This document shows positions 60,810 to 64,000 of a stretch of 64,000 nt of DNA, piece after piece. Under the pieces are notes generated by a model that searched no databases, had not been told where the DNA came from, and was given only the letters and a program-made list of their open reading frames with translations. Location: NCBI GenBank assembly GCA_023212725.1, contig JALBYF010000019.1:62001-126000 (forward strand). Direction: 5' to 3'. Each line of letters opens with the position of its first letter. The stretch's first letter is position 1. The stretch comes from Tranzscheliella williamsii. Taxonomy: Eukaryota > Basidiomycota > Ustilaginomycetes > Ustilaginales > Ustilaginaceae. A program made the translations under genes and the position numbers.

Positions 60810-61532
60810 ATGTTGCTCTCTCCCGCAGTCAAGACGTCTTATCTGAACACGATGGCGGCTAGTGCTTCTCCTACGAGTAAGCGTCGGAACGAAGCCGAGG
60901 ATGACCATACGACGTCATCTCCCTTGGCGGCGAAACGAGCCAGACCTATGATGCCGCTTCGAGGATCCAAATCGATGAGCGCCGCTGTCGGTCAGCCTTT
61001 CGGTTTAGGTGCACATATGCAGCAGGAGTCCCAGAACGCAATCGCGAGCTCGTCGGACGTTACTCTTGACGATCCTCCTCAGGTCAACGCACAGCGCAAC
61101 ACTTTCATCCATTCTTCTTACCCCATGGGCGCGAGTCAATCCGCTGGTTCCTCCCCTACCAACGTCTCGTTCATCAACAACAACCCGCACTGGCTCAAGG
61201 TCGTCACATCCTACGGATACACTTTTGTCAAGTCGGATGAGTTGCATCTGCTCGAAGGCAATCCTGATGTGCAGATGGTAGTGGAAGCCACTCCGCCGTC
61301 TTCGTCCCAGGAGATGCCCTCTTCGCCTCCGCAGCAGCTGAGGTACCCGATGGGCGTCGAATTTCCTCCCACGCCGTCGCCCTCCGACGACGGCACCGGC
61401 ATCGGTGGGGCATCCCATCGATATCATGTCCTGCAGCAGCCTGGCAAGGGCATCTGGGAGCATGTGGAGGGCGACCAAGAGGCCGCTCGTCAAGCAGGCG
61501 GTCTGAACGAGATGATGATGGACGAATGGTAA
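60810..61532 (+). CDS. Unrecognised 240-residue protein
   Basis: An intronless frame starting MLLSPAVKTSYLNTMAASAS; the ATG at residue 15 is an alternative start. The N-terminal 50 residues carry a basic cluster (SKRRNEAEDD, AAKRARPMMP) that could act as a nuclear localisation signal. A more ordered segment, HWLKVVTSYGYTFVKSDELH then LLEGNPDVQMVVEATPP (about 133-168), is the only part that looks folded. The C terminus is acidic (ending EMMMDEW). No enzymatic motif is visible. Strong third-position GC and a CT-rich leader support expression. I do not recognise the family. Confidence 0.65.
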   Translation: MLLSPAVKTSYLNTMAASASPTSKRRNEAEDDHTTSSPLAAKRARPMMPLRGSKSMSAAVGQPFGLGAHMQQESQNAIASSSDVTLDDPPQVNAQRNTFIHSSYPMGASQSAGSSPTNVSFINNNPHWLKVVTSYGYTFVKSDELHLLEGNPDVQMVVEATPPSSSQEMPSSPPQQLRYPMGVEFPPTPSPSDDGTGIGGASHRYHVLQQPGKGIWEHVEGDQEAARQAGGLNEMMMDEW

Positions 61533-61901
61533 CCGTCCGCGTCCTCTCTACGCGGTAACACACCGCCTGCTTGGCCCCGTTTCGCCCTAAGTGTTCCGTG
61601 AGCCTCACGCGCTTTCAGCACTCGCCGACATGCCGTTCGCGCAACCTATTTCTCAAATTCCCCGTGCTCCGTCGCTCTCTGTCTCCTGCGAAATCCCAAG
61701 TCTAGCCTGTTCCTGTTTCTTCCTCGTAGTCATGTATTCTAGCTATCACTCTCGCGCACCTGCAAGCGTCCCGCTTGCCCGCATTTACTCACTTCAGCCA
61801 CTTGAAGGCAAGCAATATTGTACTTTTTCACACGAGAGAGTGATGCGACATGAAGAGAAGGTGTGATCCGTGTGGCGGAGCGTTGGCGAGCGAGTTGCGC
61901 A
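61533..61901. other. Convergent 3' intergenic region
   Basis: A 369-base stretch between the stop codons of the 240-residue gene and ILV6. Nothing recognised beyond 3' untranslated sequence. Confidence 0.4.
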
Positions 61902-62963
61902 CTAGCCGGGGGGGAGGGCGCCGGCGTCGACAGCCTCGACCTCGTCTTCGGTGAGGTCCTCTGCGCCGGCATAGGACGAGGTGATGGGGGAGCGGGGGAG
62001 GACCATGGTGCCTGACCTGGCGCATTCGAGGATGCCGAAGGGGCGGACGAGCTTGAGGAAGGCGTCGCACCGGCTGCTCTTGGCGGACATCTCGACGATG
62101 ACGCTGGTCGAGGAGACGTCGACGACGCTGCCGCGGAACTGCTCGGCGAATGCGATCACAGTGCGCATGTTGTCCGACTTGACCCTCAGCGCTTCGGTCG
62201 GCGTGAGCGGGAGCGTCTGCGGCTGTGCCTGCTGCGCCGCAACCGCCCCGACGCTGGAAGGCGCTGCCTTGCTGCTTTCGGTCTCGCGCTCCAGAATAAG
62301 CTCCGGGCTGTTGGCGGGACTGGCCGCCTGCTGCGACTCCTCGAAATACTCGGGACCCAGGATGGAGATTTTGACAAGCATCAGCTCGCGCTCGATCACC
62401 TTGGTGTTGGTGTAGTCGAGCACCGCCCAGACAGGGACCAGATCCTCCAACTGGCGCCTTGCCTGCTCGATGACGCCGTCTTGGCCACGCAGGACGATGC
62501 ACATGCGGGAAAGATCCCTAATTTCGGTGCCACACACGACGAGCGAGTCGATGTTGAATCCTCGCGCGGCAAGCGTGCCGGCGACGCGGGAAAGCACACC
62601 GGGCTCGTTCTGTACGAGACAGTTAAGGGTGTGCCGTTTGAACGGCGCCTTGGACGGGGGCGGGGTGTTGTACAGGATGTTGGAGACGGCCTGGGGAGCA
62701 TCGAGCGACGGCGGCTCGAGCGACGGCAGCGGCGGCAGCTTTCGAAGCTTGTGTGCCAGCTTGTAGTCCAGAGCCGACGTGGAGTCGGACTCCGAAGGTT
62801 GCTGCGGCTGCTGACGCTTGTCAGACGAAGCTGGCAGCGCTCCTGCAGCGGTCCAAGAGAGACCACGGGTGGCCAGGTATGGAACGGTCCGGGACGCCGC
62901 TGCCGCCGACGCAGACATCCGCGAAGCAGTGCGTAGAACTGCCGCCGAGGAAGAAAGCATCAT
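61902..62963 (-). CDS. ILV6: Acetolactate synthase regulatory subunit (mitochondrial)
   Basis: An intronless frame of 353 residues. Residues 1-35 are rich in Ala, Ser and Arg without acids, like a mitochondrial presequence. The first ACT domain begins at about 110 (RHTLNCLVQNEPGVLSRVAG, then RGFNIDSLVVCGTEI), followed by a second ACT-type region after the LVKISILGPEY block with an Ala/Ser linker. By family knowledge Ilv6 binds the catalytic subunit Ilv2 in the mitochondrion, stimulates it and confers valine feedback inhibition in branched-chain amino-acid synthesis. The C terminus contains SGTMVLPRSPITSS. Length is slightly above the yeast 309 residues because of the linker. A TGACTCG sequence (63117-63123), one base from the Gcn4/Cpc1 consensus, lies upstream. 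Confidence 0.95.
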   Translation of the reverse strand: MMLSSSAAVLRTASRMSASAAAASRTVPYLATRGLSWTAAGALPASSDKRQQPQQPSESDSTSALDYKLAHKLRKLPPLPSLEPPSLDAPQAVSNILYNTPPPSKAPFKRHTLNCLVQNEPGVLSRVAGTLAARGFNIDSLVVCGTEIRDLSRMCIVLRGQDGVIEQARRQLEDLVPVWAVLDYTNTKVIERELMLVKISILGPEYFEESQQAASPANSPELILERETESSKAAPSSVGAVAAQQAQPQTLPLTPTEALRVKSDNMRTVIAFAEQFRGSVVDVSSTSVIVEMSAKSSRCDAFLKLVRPFGILECARSGTMVLPRSPITSSYAGAEDLTEDEVEAVDAGALPPG

Positions 62964-63801
62964 GTCGTAACGGGCGGTTGATGGTGGTCAAGCTGCGGAG
63001 CGGGCAAGTTTCAAGACGACAAGGCTCTCGCTCTTGCTTAGGCAGGCTTAGCGGCCGGCTGCTTCGATGTTTCTTCTTGCTTGCTGCCCCGCACATCGGT
63101 CAGATTCACCATTTCATGACTCGAGACGAGACTCTCTCTGCGTAGGACGAATTGTGCGTGAAATTCTTCCTCACCTTCTCGCACGATAACTGCCGAACGG
63201 GCAGCTCGTTCTTGCCCGGCTCCCAGTCACGATTTTAGGACCTCTTTTGTTGGTCGAATTAAGCTTTGATTTCTTATCCACCCGTGTGCTGTGCGTGATG
63301 TATCAGCAATCGAAAGGTTGAGGTCGACGTGAATCAGACACAACGTGATCCAAAAAGGGTGTCTTTTAGACAACTGTGACTTATGACTACGAATGACTGA
63401 CACGCCGATGGGCACATACATGCCTGAACGTGACAAGCGTGCCGTCGGATCATCCTAACCGTCCCTGCCCCTATTGTCCATCACATCGACAGCACCGCGT
63501 AAGAACTGGCGTGCTGCTATCCCTCATACTATCACATCGGCAGCACCGGCGCGACCGGGCGATCCGACACCACGACGTAAACCACGCTAGGCCGTTCGTT
63601 GCAGACTGACGATAGCCCGGGGACAGTACCTCCAACTTCCCAGATGAACGGCAGCATCCGCCTGCATAATCACAACAGGATATAGCCATGACCACAAAAC
63701 CAATACCTGCGCGCTCTTTCTAGGGTCCTTGACAGTCGAGGCTTGCTAAAGTTCTCATCAAACAGTTTGTATTGGCCCACTTGGCTTGTGCCAAGCCCAT
63801 A
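62964..63801. other. Divergent promoter of ILV6 and the right-edge gene
   Basis: About 840 bases. It contains TGACTCG at 63117-63123 (Gcn4/Cpc1-like, weak) and a near-repeat of ATCACATCGRCAGCACCG at 63481 and 63533. No coding frame is supported. Confidence 0.4.
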
Positions 63802-64000
63802 ATGGCTACGGCCACTCCCGCTAGCGGCGATGAAGAGTCCACCAGACAAGACGGCGGGACTGCGACGTACTCACCTATAGTAGTCACATCGCCTGAGCAG
63901 ATGGCGGACTCTCCTTTGGACCATTCTCCGGACACCTCAGCCTTGAGCACCGCCTCTGCTTCGGTCCTGCGCACTCCAAGCAGTGCCCCGACGCCTATGC
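63802..64000 (+). CDS. N terminus of an unidentified protein cut by the window edge
   Basis: An open frame from ATG 63802 to the window end encodes at least 66 residues, starting MATATPASGDEESTRQDGGT. It is rich in Ser, Thr, Pro and Ala with SP/TP sites (SPEQMADSP, LRTPSSAPTP), a typical disordered N terminus of a fungal regulatory protein. No domain is visible yet, so no function is given. It is divergent from ILV6. Confidence 0.55.
   Translation, partial: MATATPASGDEESTRQDGGTATYSPIVVTSPEQMADSPLDHSPDTSALSTASASVLRTPSSAPTPM

Noticed and set aside
63117..63123. A Gcn4/Cpc1 site upstream of ILV6 as a firm call
   Set aside because: TGACTCG differs by one base from TGASTCA, and a single copy is too weak to list as a regulatory feature.

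Overview
This window reads as nuclear DNA of a basidiomycete fungus, most likely a smut or smut-related yeast (Ustilaginomycotina). The evidence is high GC, compact gene spacing, many long intronless genes, short GT-AG introns where introns occur, a class I hydrophobin with basidiomycete cysteine spacing, and fungal-type versions of Mga2/Spt23, a YAT amino-acid permease, mitochondrial uS4 and Ilv6. The exact species cannot be named from sequence alone. There are no bacterial operons, CRISPR arrays, rRNA genes or convincing tRNA genes.

Layout, left to right. 1-8.7 kb: an F-box/WD40 gene that runs off the left edge (minus), divergent ribosomal protein eL28 (plus, three exons), a 2.65 kb gap, a two-exon class I hydrophobin, and a three-exon MICOS Mic26/Mic27-type gene. 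8.7-16 kb: an unrecognised coiled-coil gene (minus), an RS-rich SCI1-like gene (plus) and a Cid1-type nucleotidyltransferase (minus). 16.7-21.6 kb: a very long PAK-like kinase (minus). 24-30 kb: an unrecognised low-complexity gene, a two-exon 97-residue gene and a UBA/UIM protein that looks like a catalytically dead USP25/28 relative. 30.7-36.2 kb: a large Lte1-like RasGEF. 37.9-44.6 kb: an amino-acid permease converging on a Mga2/Spt23-like ER-tethered transcription factor. 46.5-55.2 kb: mitochondrial uS4, S-adenosylmethionine synthetase, a Nup2/Nup50-type FG nucleoporin and a WDR68/DCAF7 WD40 protein. 55.2-64 kb: a small transposon with inverted repeats, a Med1-like frame that continues without a stop into the tRNA methyltransferase Trm9, an unrecognised 240-residue protein, the acetolactate synthase regulatory subunit Ilv6, and the first codons of a gene running off the right edge.

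Most genes are unrelated housekeeping or signalling genes in convergent and divergent pairs, and no biosynthetic cluster is seen. Loose functional links exist: eL28 and Trm9 (translation), uS4m, Mic26/27 and Ilv6 (mitochondria), SAM synthetase as supplier of the methyl donor used by Trm9, and PAK and RasGEF proteins in small-GTPase signalling. The strongest unusual signals are the shared Med1-Trm9 reading frame, where one splice decision appears to choose between Med1 alone and a Med1-Trm9 fusion, a 367 bp inverted-repeat element with an 8 bp target duplication immediately upstream of it, a PAK with DFT in place of DFG, and a UBP-like protein lacking its catalytic cysteine.
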